DNA of 64,000 bases from Reichenbachiella versicolor (GTDB taxonomy: Bacteria; Bacteroidota; Bacteroidia; Cytophagales; Cyclobacteriaceae): NCBI RefSeq assembly GCF_003171675.1, contig NZ_QFZQ01000003.1, positions 310,001-374,000 of the forward strand, in the 5' to 3' direction. The position numbers were made by a program, and so were the translations under genes. The notes beneath the pieces are model-generated. The model was not told where the DNA came from. It ran no database searches and saw only the letters and a list, made by a program, of their open reading frames with translations. Below are positions 19,616-30,700 of this stretch, one piece after another. How positions within the stretch are numbered: position 1 is the first letter of the stretch; each line of letters starts with the position of its first letter.

Positions 19616-19775
19616 GATAGCTGCAGCAGTTGGAAGGAAGCCTTTTTGTCGGTTTGTTTTAATAAATTGAGATTACCGTTTCATACCAGTCTATTCTAAT
19701 GTATGAAGTAGATGATCATAATTAAGAATCTAATTCATAAATAGAGCCGTCAGAATACTATTAAGCGTGAATTAA

Positions 19776-20267
19776 TTATTGAAAACCCAAGTAAGTAATC
19801 CCCATATACCTATCTATAAATTCTCTTATACAGCCCATTCCTCCTTCTTTTTTAAGAACTACATCTACAAAAGAGATTACTTCATCGGAGGCATTAGATG
19901 GACAAGCTGAAATTGAAACTTTATTCATTACAGGAAGGTCATTGAGGTCGTCACCTATATATGCTACTTCATTGAATTTGATCCCTTTTTCTCCTAACCA
20001 CTCACTCAAAACTTCGTCCTTTTCTCTAAGTCCAGCATATACATATTTTACACCTAAAACTTTTGCTCTAGCTTCGATGGCTTCTGGAGCAGTACCATGA
20101 CTAATAATGCCTACGTCTATTCCTTTTTTGATTAGCATTTTGATGCCTAACCCATCTTTTGCATGAAATTGTTTGAAAACGCTTCCATCAGAGAGAACAT
20201 TAATTCTGCCGTCAGTCATCGTACCATCTACGTCTAGTACTAGGAATTTTATGTGGTCTGTGTTCAT
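19776..20267 (-). CDS. kdsC: 3-deoxy-D-manno-octulosonate 8-phosphate phosphatase (KdsC, HAD family)
   Basis: 163 residues, the typical length of the tetrameric cap-less HAD phosphatase KdsC. HAD motif I is LDVDGTMTDG (Asp12, Asp14), motif III/IV is AYIGDDLNDLPVM, and the segment GGMGCIREFID is typical of KdsC. It removes phosphate from KDO-8-P in lipopolysaccharide core synthesis. The kdsA gene is not adjacent. Confidence 0.88.
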   Translation of the reverse strand: MNTDHIKFLVLDVDGTMTDGRINVLSDGSVFKQFHAKDGLGIKMLIKKGIDVGIISHGTAPEAIEARAKVLGVKYVYAGLREKDEVLSEWLGEKGIKFNEVAYIGDDLNDLPVMNKVSISACPSNASDEVISFVDVVLKKEGGMGCIREFIDRYMGITYLGFQ

Positions 20268-20387
20268 GTGAGCAATGATATGCTAATATTTTCATTAGTA
20301 GAACTTCAGTCATGCTATTATTCGATTAACAAAATATGACATGTGAAATTGTGTTTTTTGTCAGTGTTTTTGTCTCATCTGAGATCG

Positions 20388-20419
20388 TTTTGTGTAACCA
20401 AGAGGCCTGCCTTATATTG
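20388..20419 (+). promoter_or_regulatory. Candidate promoter of the sugar permease gene
   Basis: TTTTG at 20388-20392, 20 bp spacer, then TATATTG at 20413-20419, close to TAnnTTTG. It lies inside the longest open frame and so supports the internal ATG at 20445 as the true start. Confidence 0.4.
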
Positions 20420-20444
20420 CGTGACTGAAAAAGTAGATCTTGTT

Positions 20445-21752
20445 ATGCCAAATACATCTCAGTCAGATGCTAATAACCCAACTCTGTCCATAGTTATCAT
20501 TGGTGGCTTGTTTGCCATTTTCGGTTTTATCACTTGGGTAAATGGGGCATTGATACCGTTCATGAAATCTATCTGTGAACTGACTTCTGCAGAGTCTTTT
20601 CTAGTAGCATCTGCTTCATACATATCTTTTAGTGTTATGGCTTTGCCTTCAGCAGCTATTTTGAAAAAAATCGGATACAAGAAAGGAATGTCACTAGGCT
20701 TACTATTGATGACTTTGGGGGCATTGGTTTTTATTCCAGCAGCTTCATCTAGAACTTACTTTGTGTTTTTAACCGGGATATTTATTCAAGGAGCTGGAAT
20801 GACATTGTTGCAGACAGCAGTCAATCCATATGTTACGATCATGGGGCCAATAGAAAGTGCAGCTAGTAGAATTTCAATCATGGGGATTTGTAATAAGGCA
20901 GCGGGAGCCTTAGGCTCATTGATTTTTGGAGCTTTATTGCTTGATGGGATTGAAAGTAAGATGGACTTATTGTCTGTTGCTAATGAGCAGGAGCAACAGT
21001 CGATGCTGAATGAAATGGCAGGAAGCGTAGTTATGCCTTATATACTAATGGCTGTGATTTTGCTTGTTTTAGCTATTCTAATACGTTTCGTGCCTCTTCC
21101 AGATATAGATGAGCCAGGAGAGGATGTGGTTGTCGGAGAAACAACTAAAACCAGTATTTTTCAATTTCCTCATTTGTGGCTAGGCGTTCTAACCCTATTT
21201 GTCTATGTAGGTGCAGAAGTAATAGCTGGAGATTCAATTATCAAGTATGGAATTACATTAGGGTTAGATAATGCAAAGTTTTTTACTTCCTTCACCCTTG
21301 GGGCGATGATTCTTACTTATTTACTTGGTGTGGTACTAATACCTAAGTTCCTTAGTCAAGGAACAGCGTTGAAATTAAGTGCAATTCTAGGAATTTTATT
21401 GTCTATCGGCATTTTGATGACTGAGGGATTTACATCAGTTCTTTTCGTAGCTGCTTTAGGTATTGCTAATGCTTTGGTTTGGCCTGCAGTATGGCCTTTA
21501 GCCATTGATGGTCTAGGTAAGTTTACAAAGACAGGATCGGCATTATTGATCATGGGAATATCAGGAGGTGCTATTATTCCTCCACTTTACGGCAAGATAG
21601 AAGATTTAAATAATGATGAATTGATGCGTCAGGGAGTCGAACAAGCAGAATCAATTGCGGCAAGAGGGGCGTATTGGATATTGATCCCATGCTATGTGGT
21701 GATTTTATATTTTGCAGTATGGGGGCATAAGTTAGGACTAGAAAAGAAATGA
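20445..21752 (+). CDS. Sugar:H+ symporter, FucP family (MFS)
   Basis: About 435 residues from ATG 20445. A longer frame from 20343 adds 34 residues that look non-native and spans the likely promoter. Twelve hydrophobic segments. Family signatures: FGFITWVNGALIPFMK in TM1, LIQ-type GIFIQGAGMTLLQTAVNPYVT in TM4, and GICNKAAGALGS. FucP-family proteins import L-fucose, glucose/galactose or related sugars with protons across the inner membrane. A link to fucose released by the GH29 at 36-37 kb is possible but only inference, since the two loci are 15 kb apart. Confidence 0.88.
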   Translation: MPNTSQSDANNPTLSIVIIGGLFAIFGFITWVNGALIPFMKSICELTSAESFLVASASYISFSVMALPSAAILKKIGYKKGMSLGLLLMTLGALVFIPAASSRTYFVFLTGIFIQGAGMTLLQTAVNPYVTIMGPIESAASRISIMGICNKAAGALGSLIFGALLLDGIESKMDLLSVANEQEQQSMLNEMAGSVVMPYILMAVILLVLAILIRFVPLPDIDEPGEDVVVGETTKTSIFQFPHLWLGVLTLFVYVGAEVIAGDSIIKYGITLGLDNAKFFTSFTLGAMILTYLLGVVLIPKFLSQGTALKLSAILGILLSIGILMTEGFTSVLFVAALGIANALVWPAVWPLAIDGLGKFTKTGSALLIMGISGGAIIPPLYGKIEDLNNDELMRQGVEQAESIAARGAYWILIPCYVVILYFAVWGHKLGLEKK

Positions 21753-21843
21753 TTTCATAATTTAGCGTCATCAAAATTCAGCTTGTGTAGTGTGCTTTGA
21801 ACTTAGCTAAGCTCATGTTACTGCTGAATACGAATATTGACAG

Positions 21844-22626
21844 ATGAAAAGAGCACTCTTTCTTATTATTTTTTTAGTTTCAGCAGTACAAATATCATAT
21901 GGACAGAGTAAAACATATATTGGTGTAAATGCAGGGGCATCTTTTGGTTCGGCCAATATCTTTAGTTCATTTGATGTAATTCAGATTGATGAACGATTTA
22001 CACCAGGATATCAGTTCGGGTTGACAATGATGAATTTCATGGAAGAACATATTGGGGTACAGTTTGGACTGAGTTATATCCAGAAAGGGTGGTCGCAGAA
22101 ATTTTCAGATGAAGTAGGTATTGCCAATCATGTGACACAGTTGGACTATATAGAGCTACCAATGTTGGTACATGTATATTCCGGAAAAGAGAGACTTCAT
22201 TTTTTTGCAAATGCAGGCTGTTTTGTTGGGTATATGATTAAAAGCAAAATAGACGCCGACCCTGACGGACTAGTAGAATTTAGAGAGTTTAGAACAGAAT
22301 CAACTCGTATATTACCATATCAACTAGTTTATCAAACAACAAATGATTTGGGTGATCCAGCTACTGCATCTGATGATTTTATTGCATTTGATGAAGACCG
22401 AGATAGAAAAATCGATTATGGTCTCAAGGGAGGAGTGGGGGCTTACTATGATTTTGATTTTGGAACTTTAATGTTAGAAATTAATGGTGGTTATAGTATT
22501 TCGGACGTTTTTGATTCAGGGGATTTTTCTACCGGAGTTCCTAATGTGTCTAAAAAAATTAATGCTGGTATAGTGGTTGGGTATTTATTCTCGTTTGGCT
22601 CAATACGTAAGAAAACTGAGGAATGA
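21844..22626 (+). CDS. Outer-membrane beta-barrel protein (PorT-like domain family)
   Basis: 260 residues with a signal peptide (MKRALFLIIFLV...YGQ). Alternating hydrophobic strands and phrases such as GVNAGASFGSAN, YIELPMLVHVY and GLKGGVGAYYDF are typical of the Bacteroidota outer-membrane beta-barrel domain (OMP_b-brl_2/PorT-like). No specific function can be given. Its stop is 14 bp from the convergent hydrolase stop. Confidence 0.78.
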   Translation: MKRALFLIIFLVSAVQISYGQSKTYIGVNAGASFGSANIFSSFDVIQIDERFTPGYQFGLTMMNFMEEHIGVQFGLSYIQKGWSQKFSDEVGIANHVTQLDYIELPMLVHVYSGKERLHFFANAGCFVGYMIKSKIDADPDGLVEFREFRTESTRILPYQLVYQTTNDLGDPATASDDFIAFDEDRDRKIDYGLKGGVGAYYDFDFGTLMLEINGGYSISDVFDSGDFSTGVPNVSKKINAGIVVGYLFSFGSIRKKTEE

Positions 22627-22640
22627 TTTGAAATACTATT

Positions 22641-23615
22641 CTATTCTTCCATAAACTCTGAAATAAATTGATGGGCTCTGATGTCCATCCAATTGTGTTT
22701 TTTGAACCTCCTACTAAAACCAACATGCCCGCCAGACTTAGGCATTTCCAGAAACAAAAATTGATGATCCCTACATTGTTCTATAGGGAAACATCTTTCT
22801 CCCAGCATAGGGTCATTGAGTGCGTTGACAATCAAGCTTGGTATTTTGATACTGTTATAGTATAGGTCTGAGCTGCTGTCTTTGTAGAAATGTCTTGCAC
22901 TTTTGAATCCATGTAGAGGAGCTGTAAAGCGTTCATCAAAAATCCCAAATGATTTAATCTTGTCAATATCTGTGGTGTCAATATATCCAGGAAACTGCTC
23001 GCTTTTTCTTTTGATTTTATCAATTAGTTTTTTCAAAAACCTTTTCCTGTAAAATGTATTTCTCCAAGAAGTTAGCTCAAGAGCGCTATCCCACAAGTGA
23101 CAAGGTACACTAAAAGTAGCAGCAGCGACAAGTTGTTTTGGGTAGCTCGTACCTTGTTCTCCGATGTATTTTAATGTAGTGCTGCCGCCCATTGAGAATC
23201 CAATAAGCGCTATTTTTTTGTATCTTCTGGTATCTACACAATGTTTGATGACAGTTTCAAGATCATCGGTCACACCATGATGGTAAAGCCTTAGCTGGCG
23301 ATTCATGTCGCCACTGCACGAGCGATAATTCCAAGCACAGACATCGTAGCCTTGATCACTCATATATTTGGCCATACTTCGTACATAAGGTCTATTAGAG
23401 CTCCCTTCTAGTCCGTGAGAAATGATTACAAGCTTTTCGCTTTGGTTATAAACCCAATCTAGGTCTAGAAAATCATCATCAGGAGTTTCTATTCTTTCTC
23501 TATCGTAATTGAGATCAAATTTCTTTCCAAATACAGAAGGAATAATAGTTTCCCAATGCCCATTTCGCAATGGATATAGGAAATCACCGTAAGAAGAAAA
23601 GTTGATGATCGGCAT
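22641..23615 (-). CDS. Alpha/beta hydrolase, YheT/COG0429 family
   Basis: 324 residues. Family signatures: SHGLEGSSNRPYVRSMAKY near residue 66, the WNYRSCSGDMNR segment, and the nucleophile elbow GFSMGGSTTLKYIGE. A late GGHVGF supplies the catalytic His. YheT-type hydrolases act on esters; physiological substrate unknown. Cytoplasmic, with no signal peptide. Confidence 0.88.
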   Translation of the reverse strand: MPIINFSSYGDFLYPLRNGHWETIIPSVFGKKFDLNYDRERIETPDDDFLDLDWVYNQSEKLVIISHGLEGSSNRPYVRSMAKYMSDQGYDVCAWNYRSCSGDMNRQLRLYHHGVTDDLETVIKHCVDTRRYKKIALIGFSMGGSTTLKYIGEQGTSYPKQLVAAATFSVPCHLWDSALELTSWRNTFYRKRFLKKLIDKIKRKSEQFPGYIDTTDIDKIKSFGIFDERFTAPLHGFKSARHFYKDSSSDLYYNSIKIPSLIVNALNDPMLGERCFPIEQCRDHQFLFLEMPKSGGHVGFSRRFKKHNWMDIRAHQFISEFMEE

Positions 23616-23742
23616 TTAGTATTGACAAAAAATAATTTTATAAAAATAAATATTCTAAGTAATTCAGAGTCTTTGATCATAGTAATTTCAATTTGATTGT
23701 AATAACCTGCTTTAATGGCTTAGTTTTTGCTTATTTCACGGC

Positions 23743-26160
23743 ATGATTCTGAACTCGAGGGTTGCAATGTTATTTTGTTGGTTGGTAGGAGTGTGTGCAA
23801 TAGCTGAAGCTCAGATTTTAACCATAAAAGAAGGACTCACTCACCGACCTATTTCTAATGTATCCATACTGATTAAGAATCAAGAAGAACCTCTTCTTAC
23901 TGACGATAACGGACAGATCTCAATGCGCAAGATCAAAGATGTTAATCAATTTGTCCTTAGTCATCCCGGTTATGAAACTAAAAGCCTTTCTGTTTCTGAT
24001 ATTAATCAAGAGAGAGTGGTTTATATGACTGAGAAAGTCATTGAAATAGATGAAGTACAGATTACTGCAAATAGGTGGTTGCAAGATAAAAGAGATGTTC
24101 CCAATGAAATTGTTCAGATTGGAGGGCGACATGTAATGGTGCGAAATCCTCAAACTTCAGCTGACATGCTGGGACAGACAGGACAAGTTTTTATCCAAAA
24201 GAGTCAAATGGGAGGAGGGAGCCCAATGATCAGAGGCTTTTCAGCTAACTCAGTATTGATAGTATTAGATGGGGTTAGAATAAATAATGCGATTTATAGA
24301 AGTGGGAATCTCCATAACATCATTACGCTAGATCCAAATTCGCTTGAATCGACAGATGTTATTTTCGGTCCAAGTTCTACACTGTATGGTAGTGATGCGC
24401 TGGGCGGTGTAATGCATTTCAAGACTTTGGAAACTAATTATTCTTCAGAAGGTAAATTGATCGTTGGAGGGTCTGCTATGTTGCGATTCGCATCTGCTAA
24501 TGATGAACGAACAGGTTCAGCTTCTTTACAACTGTCTGGAAAGAATATTAGTAATGTAACAAGCATTACAGTTAGCCAGTTTGACGACCTTAGAATGGGA
24601 GCAAATAGAACGGGGAAATTTCCTGATTATGGAAAGAGGTATAAGTATATCGATCGCGTTGGTAATCAAGATGTGTTTGTCCAAAATTCAGATGAAAATA
24701 TTCAGAAGTTTTCGGGCTATGGGCAAATCAATGCTATGAACAAATTATCCTACAAAATGGGTAGACATTCAGAGTTTCAATTGTTGACTTACTATTCCAA
24801 TAGTTCTGATGTGCCGAGGTATGATCGTTTGCTGCAACGAAATAGTGAGACTGGCGAACTGATCAATGCGGAATGGTACTATGGTCCACAATTTATGCTT
24901 CTCAATGCACTTTCTTATATAAATACAAGTGTAAATCCCGCATTCAATACCTTGAAAATTACATTGTCCAACCAAATGGTAGATGAATCGAGACATGATC
25001 GTAAATATCAATCGGAGAGTTTACGGCATAGGGAGGAGAAAGTGGATGTGTATTCACTTAATGTAGATGCAGAAAAAAAACTGGGACTACAAGGTCGATT
25101 ATTTTATGGTGGAGAAGCTCTTCTAAATGAAGTGACATCTATTGCTTTTCGGGAAAACATAATAACGAGAAATAAAACAGATACTGATTCGCGTTACCCG
25201 AATGGAGGTAGTGATTATAGCTCTGCAGCTTTGTATGCTCAGTACAATCAACGGACAAGTCGATACTTTGCTTTCAATGCAGGTGCTCGTTATACATATG
25301 TAACACTTAATGAACTCTTCTTGGATACCGAAGGTATGAGTTTGCCGTTTTACGAAATCAACCAAAGTAATCAAGCGCTCAGTGGATCAGCTGGAGTCGT
25401 GGTAAGCCCATCATCAAACCTTGATTTTAGATTGCTATTCTCCTCAGGGTTTCGAGCTCCAAATGTAGATGATATGGGTAAGGTATTTGAAGTCGATGGA
25501 GGTAGCGTAGTAGTTCCAAATGAAGATCTAAAACCAGAACAAAGCTATAACTATGAAGTAGGAGTAGACTGGGTAGTGGGAGACGCCCTGCGAATTGAAG
25601 GAAATGTTTATTATTCAGATTTGAAAAATGCAATGGTTCGAAGACCATTCTCTCTCAATGGTCAGGATTCAATAATGTTTGACAATGATAAGTTTGCCAT
25701 GTCAGCTTTAGATAATGCTGGAGAGGCATATGTATGGGGGTATTCAATAGGTCTTAATGCTGCTTTTAATCAAAACTTAGGCTTTGAAGGACGGATCAAT
25801 GTTTGTGAAGGAATGGATGAAGTCGAAAAAGTACCGCTTAGACATGCTTACCCAATGTTTGGCAAGGCAGCCATTACTTGGCAACGTAATAAGTTGAGAG
25901 CAGAGTTTTATTCTCATTTTCAGGCTAAAAAAGAATTTGATGACTTAGCGCCTTCAGAACAAGAAAAGACTCACCTGTATACAGTTGATGGAGCACTATC
26001 ATGGTATACGCTTAACATTCGTGCTGCATATCGGTTTACGGATAGCTGGAGTGTGACTGCAGCATTAGAAAACTTAATGGATACACATTATCGTCCTTAC
26101 TCTTCAGGAATAAGCGCAGCAGGAGTTAATGGAATACTTAGTGCGAGATATCAATTTTGA
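23743..26160 (+). CDS. TonB-dependent outer-membrane receptor
   Basis: 805 residues: signal peptide, a carboxypeptidase-regulatory-like domain (about 28-100, RPISNVSILIKNQEEP), a plug (about 115-225, with MIRGFSANSVLIVLDGVR and STLYGSDALGG) and a barrel ending in F. The plug closely follows the pattern of heme, siderophore or metal receptors of the Bacteroidota (RGFSANxVLxVxDGVRxNNAIYRSGNL). There is no SusD partner next to it, so glycan uptake is less likely than iron or another small ligand. ATG 23743 was used; an ATG eight codons later gives a tighter signal peptide. Confidence 0.9.
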   Translation: MILNSRVAMLFCWLVGVCAIAEAQILTIKEGLTHRPISNVSILIKNQEEPLLTDDNGQISMRKIKDVNQFVLSHPGYETKSLSVSDINQERVVYMTEKVIEIDEVQITANRWLQDKRDVPNEIVQIGGRHVMVRNPQTSADMLGQTGQVFIQKSQMGGGSPMIRGFSANSVLIVLDGVRINNAIYRSGNLHNIITLDPNSLESTDVIFGPSSTLYGSDALGGVMHFKTLETNYSSEGKLIVGGSAMLRFASANDERTGSASLQLSGKNISNVTSITVSQFDDLRMGANRTGKFPDYGKRYKYIDRVGNQDVFVQNSDENIQKFSGYGQINAMNKLSYKMGRHSEFQLLTYYSNSSDVPRYDRLLQRNSETGELINAEWYYGPQFMLLNALSYINTSVNPAFNTLKITLSNQMVDESRHDRKYQSESLRHREEKVDVYSLNVDAEKKLGLQGRLFYGGEALLNEVTSIAFRENIITRNKTDTDSRYPNGGSDYSSAALYAQYNQRTSRYFAFNAGARYTYVTLNELFLDTEGMSLPFYEINQSNQALSGSAGVVVSPSSNLDFRLLFSSGFRAPNVDDMGKVFEVDGGSVVVPNEDLKPEQSYNYEVGVDWVVGDALRIEGNVYYSDLKNAMVRRPFSLNGQDSIMFDNDKFAMSALDNAGEAYVWGYSIGLNAAFNQNLGFEGRINVCEGMDEVEKVPLRHAYPMFGKAAITWQRNKLRAEFYSHFQAKKEFDDLAPSEQEKTHLYTVDGALSWYTLNIRAAYRFTDSWSVTAALENLMDTHYRPYSSGISAAGVNGILSARYQF

Positions 26161-26246
26161 TTTAAAGCCTTTCAATTTAGAGGTTATGAAAATGTTACAG
26201 TGCCATTATCAATAAATAATCTTTGTTTTTTAGAAGTAGAATGTAA

Positions 26247-27218
26247 TTAGGCTTCTAATTTTTCCTTTAGCGTATTAGTCCATTCGGAGAGATTCATTTT
26301 ATCAGATAACCTATCAATACGCAGGATAGCTTCCTGAATAAAGTTCTTGTATTCTTCACTTTGAGGATTGTAAGGTTTTGCGTTCAGCGCCTCAATAATA
26401 CTTTCTACCTCTTGAATACACTCTTTACTCTCATCATGCATGTAAGCCTCTACGAATTTACTAAGGATGTACTCCATAGCCGATTCTGAAGGGTGCATTA
26501 AGTCATTTTGATAATAGCGATAATCTCTAAGATCACTAGTTAGGAACTCATATGCAGGAAAATACTTTACGTAAGGAAACTCTGCCATGATCAAGTGACA
26601 AGCTAGTCTTAATACAGATTTACTTACCTCATTTAAAGTCAAAGAATCTCGAGAATGCATTACTGGACTCACTACTAGAATAATATTTTTTACATGGTTA
26701 AGTGAATTATAGATACTCCTAAAACCATCTACAATGTCAGAAGGAGTCAACAAAGACTTATCAAACTCTTGTGCAGAAGCTCTGTGACAATTGGCAACAA
26801 TGTGCCCGTCTTTTCTTCTCTTAAATACATAGGCTGAACCCATAGTAATGAAAAGAAAACCAGTCTGCATCATGTAGTCGTGAGTATCGGCTATGCGCTC
26901 TTCAAGGTTACTCATTAGTTCGGCTTGCGTATGAGCTCGACTCTGGTAATGAAAGTCAAAATGATTCCATACGCCTTCGTTCGCTGTAACAAGTGATTGA
27001 TTAATATGGCTATTGTATACGCTAGTTTTGATAAGATTGAATATAGATATAGGGTTGTAAATTGTTCCGTAAGGGTTTGAGTTCACTTGAAACTTATACT
27101 TGCAAAATTGGCTCATCATTAGATTCGAAAATTGGGAGCCAATTGAAAGGATCTTGGAGTTATACTCGATTTTATCTGGATTAGGATCGATATGTAGCTC
27201 TGTTCTGAAAGGAATCAT
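26247..27218 (-). CDS. GSCFA-domain protein
   Basis: 323 residues. The N-terminal pattern FRTELHIDPNPDKIEYNSKILSIGSQFS, then NPYGTIYNPISIF and a later LVVSPVMHSRD and DLMHPSE block, fits the GSCFA family, SGNH-hydrolase-like proteins common in Bacteroidota. The name-giving GSCF is GSQF here, so the Cys is replaced by Gln while the Ser is kept. The catalytic DxxH is visible as DLMHPS. Possibly acts on cell-wall or polysaccharide esters; no experimentally clear role known to me. Confidence 0.82.
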   Translation of the reverse strand: MIPFRTELHIDPNPDKIEYNSKILSIGSQFSNLMMSQFCKYKFQVNSNPYGTIYNPISIFNLIKTSVYNSHINQSLVTANEGVWNHFDFHYQSRAHTQAELMSNLEERIADTHDYMMQTGFLFITMGSAYVFKRRKDGHIVANCHRASAQEFDKSLLTPSDIVDGFRSIYNSLNHVKNIILVVSPVMHSRDSLTLNEVSKSVLRLACHLIMAEFPYVKYFPAYEFLTSDLRDYRYYQNDLMHPSESAMEYILSKFVEAYMHDESKECIQEVESIIEALNAKPYNPQSEEYKNFIQEAILRIDRLSDKMNLSEWTNTLKEKLEA

Positions 27219-27756
27219 ATTATTAATAATTTAGTCTTGTTTTATAAGTTACTTTTTTATTGATGGTTTTCAAACCTCTTCACTACTTAGCTAGGAACAG
27301 ACTGAAGATTTGAATTTTGATTAAAGACTTCTTTTATAGTTACTTATGTTTCTGCGTAAAATTTACGCTTCCACCCTATTGTTAAGTAAGAACCTACGGG
27401 TACATAGTATTTCAATCAAGAGGTATATATTCTAAAAACTGCTCTCTGCCCAGCTTGAAATTTGTTTCTGAGAATGGATTAGTCCTAAATTCCGAATGGC
27501 AAATTCAAGGATTCCTAGATTTTGTTTGTGTGATTAATTAGTATCTATATCAGGTAGAGTTCAAGAATCGAACCTTAGTGCAGATCTTAATGGTTCATTG
27601 ACCCTACTTACCTCAGAAGTAGATATCCTATATTCTAGGGACTATTTAATTCATGTAAGCATCATTTAGAGTTCTTCATTCTTTTCATCTAAGCGTCGTG
27701 CAGAGTATTAGATGAAGGGTGCCAGTAAGATGATTTATTAACTATAATTATTAACT
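27219..27756. other. Intergenic region without recognised gene
   Basis: 538 bp of AT-rich sequence between the GSCFA gene and the secreted beta-helix gene. No ORF of note, tRNA, terminator or exact TAnnTTTG promoter was found. It must carry the promoter for the beta-helix gene. Confidence 0.5.
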
Positions 27757-30700
27757 ATGCTAAGACTAGTACTCAGCCTTATTATGTGTTTGGGACTCAG
27801 TGGAGCGGTGTCAGCCGCTGAGATTCATGTTTCAAAAAATGGGAATGACACCAATTCGGGGACTTCTTCCAGTCCATACCTCACTATCCAAAAAGCCGCT
27901 AATGTAGCCGTAGCAGGAGACGTAGTAATTATTCATGCAGGAACGTATCGTGAAACGGTTACGCCAGCGAATGATGGTACTTCAGGAAATCCAATTACTT
28001 TCAAAGCAGCTAGTGGAGAGAAGGTCGTTATTTCAGCAGTTAACGAAATTAATAGCTGGACTTCAACAGGTAACGGAATCTTCAAAGCGAATGTGACCAT
28101 GTCACTTGGTATCGAAGATAATGCTTTGTTTTATGATGGAGATATGATGGATATCGCTCGTTGGCCAAATAACGCAGACAATGACCCATATACTCCAAAT
28201 GCCAATTACATCACGGGAGGTTCTGCATCACATATTAACTACTCAGGCATACCTAATTTTGACTGGAGTGATGGTTATATGTGGTACTTGGGAGGTCATT
28301 CAGGTGCTAGTTTTACTCGAAAGATAACAAACGCTACCACGTCAAGAATTGACTTTCCAGCAGTAGATATTTCAAAATGGCCATTTAGCGTCCATAACCC
28401 TACCGTCACTAGAAATGGTCATAAAGGGATTTTTTACCTCTTTAACAGTAAAGATGCTTTAGATATTGCACGAGAATATTATTACGATGCAGCTAACCAA
28501 GAGGTCTATTTTAAGGCTCCAGGTAGTGTCAATCCGGCTTCAGGTAAATGTGAATATAGAGCACGTTTATACACCTTTAACATCAAGAAAGACTACATAG
28601 TATTGGATGGGGTTGAAACATTTGGAGGAATCATATTGATAGATGGAGACTATAATGTTGTCCGAAACTCTACGGTTCGACACGGTATTCCCATTTTGGA
28701 TGAGCTAGACAATACCAATGCACAGATCAGCCGTGGAGCTATTACTATAGAAGGGAGTAATACACTTATTGAAAGAAACCTGATAGAAAACGGTACGTCC
28801 AATGGTATTTCAATGTTGGCTGCATGGAAAGGGTCGTCAGACAACACGATTCGTAATAATGTAATAAGAAACTTCAACACAATTGGTAATCATGCGGAGC
28901 CAGTTAGGTCAAGCTGTCCAGGTACTGTAGTAGAATACAACACGATCAGTGGTGGTGGTAGAAGTGGTATATATACAAGTGGATCAAATGCTACTGTGGC
29001 TTATAACAATGTATATGATGTAATGAAAGTCAATGCTGATGGAGGAGTGTTTTATACCGTAGGAAACGATGATTATAAAAACTCGGAGATTCATCACAAC
29101 TGGTTTCATAGTTCTACTGCAGCGCCACATGCGGGGTACAAGGTAGCCGGTATTTATCTTGATAACCATAGTAAAGGATACAAGGTGTATAACAACGTAG
29201 TCTACAAAATTTCTTGGTCAGGTATCCAGATCAATTGGGACAATTGGGGGCTTGATATATACAATAATTCCATTTACGACGCTTTAGAAGGAATGGGACG
29301 TTGGGAAAATGGTTTTACTCTTGACGATGTAGTCTTGATAAATAACTATGCAAGTGTAGGGCCATGGTATGGGACTGATATCCAGTCTGAAAATATTATC
29401 AATGCCAACAACCCTTTCATTAATCCAGCAGCTCTCAACTTTGAGCCATCAAATGGTTCATACCTTGTAGATGCAGGTAAAGTTATTCCGGGATATACCG
29501 ACGGTTTCAAAGGGTCGGCACCCGACATTGGAGCATATGAGCGAGGTGGGACAAAATGGGTTCCAGGAGCTGATTGGACTCCTGTTGATAATACTCCTGG
29601 AGCCAACACCGTAGCGATTTCAAATGCTCCTCAGTCTGTAGTTACTGGAGCAACATTTAATGTACAAATCGCCTATGAAACGTCGGCTCAGAATGAGATC
29701 GTAGTAGCAGTAAATGACCCTTCAGGAAACTGGATCAGCAGTGTCAAACAAACTGTCAATGCAGGGACAGGTAATGTGACCATCTCCGTCCCACAGTCTA
29801 CGCCTTTGGCACTGGATACAGATTATAAATTGGGTATTTCCCTCAGGCCAGTAGGAGGGAACTTTGGTTCCAATTTGGATTATACTTCAGCACTATTTGA
29901 TATAGTGTCAGCAGCACCAAGTGGCACCGTAGCTTTTAGCAGTGCACCTACCTCGGTCAAGACTGGAGAAAGCGTCGAGGTTACAATCGATTATACAGCT
30001 TCTCAACAATTGGAATTATTTGCTATTGTCAATGCTCCTTCAGGTACTTGGTTAGCTAATGATAAACTAACTGTCAATGCTGGGTCTGGTTCTGCTACCT
30101 TAACCGTTACTCAATCAATTGATTGGGCAGTAGGAAACGATTATAAGCTTGGCATTGCGATAAGACCTGTAGGTAGTGATTTTAATTCTAACATTGATTA
30201 TGAGTCTGTATTTTTTGATGTCACACCATCGGTGGTACTATATTCATTTCAGAACCAAGGCAGCTTTAACTACATCAGTTCTGCTAACCCAGATGTTCTA
30301 AACTGTAATGCAACTTCTGCTGGATCTACTGAACTATTTGAAATTATCGATAATGGGGACGGTACAGTTGCTTTTAAAGGAAGTAATGGTCTATATGTAA
30401 GTTCAGAGAATGGTACAAAAGAATTGACATGTACACGTACTACAATAGGAGCTTGGGAAAAATTTGTCATGGAAGACCATGGTAATGATGTCTATGCTTT
30501 GAAAGGGAACAATGATCAATACGTAAGAAATAATATGCTCTGCACCAGTCCAGGAGCATCGGATTGGCAGAAATTCAAAATTAATGGAGCTTCTTCTGCA
30601 CGGTCTATTGAAAGTATTTCGACAACTCTATCAGAGATTGAAATTGTAGTATATCCTAATCCATCAAGAGGAATCATTAATCTAAAATGGGGAACTGAAG

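Noticed and set aside
23692-23729. Promoter for the TonB receptor (TTTG ... TAGTTTTTG)
   Set aside because: Spacer too long (25 bp) and the -7 element has one extra T; not strong enough to list.
27540-27600. tRNA T-arm-like sequence (GTTCAAGAATCGAACC)
   Set aside because: No acceptor stem, D-arm or anticodon arm could be assembled around it on either strand.
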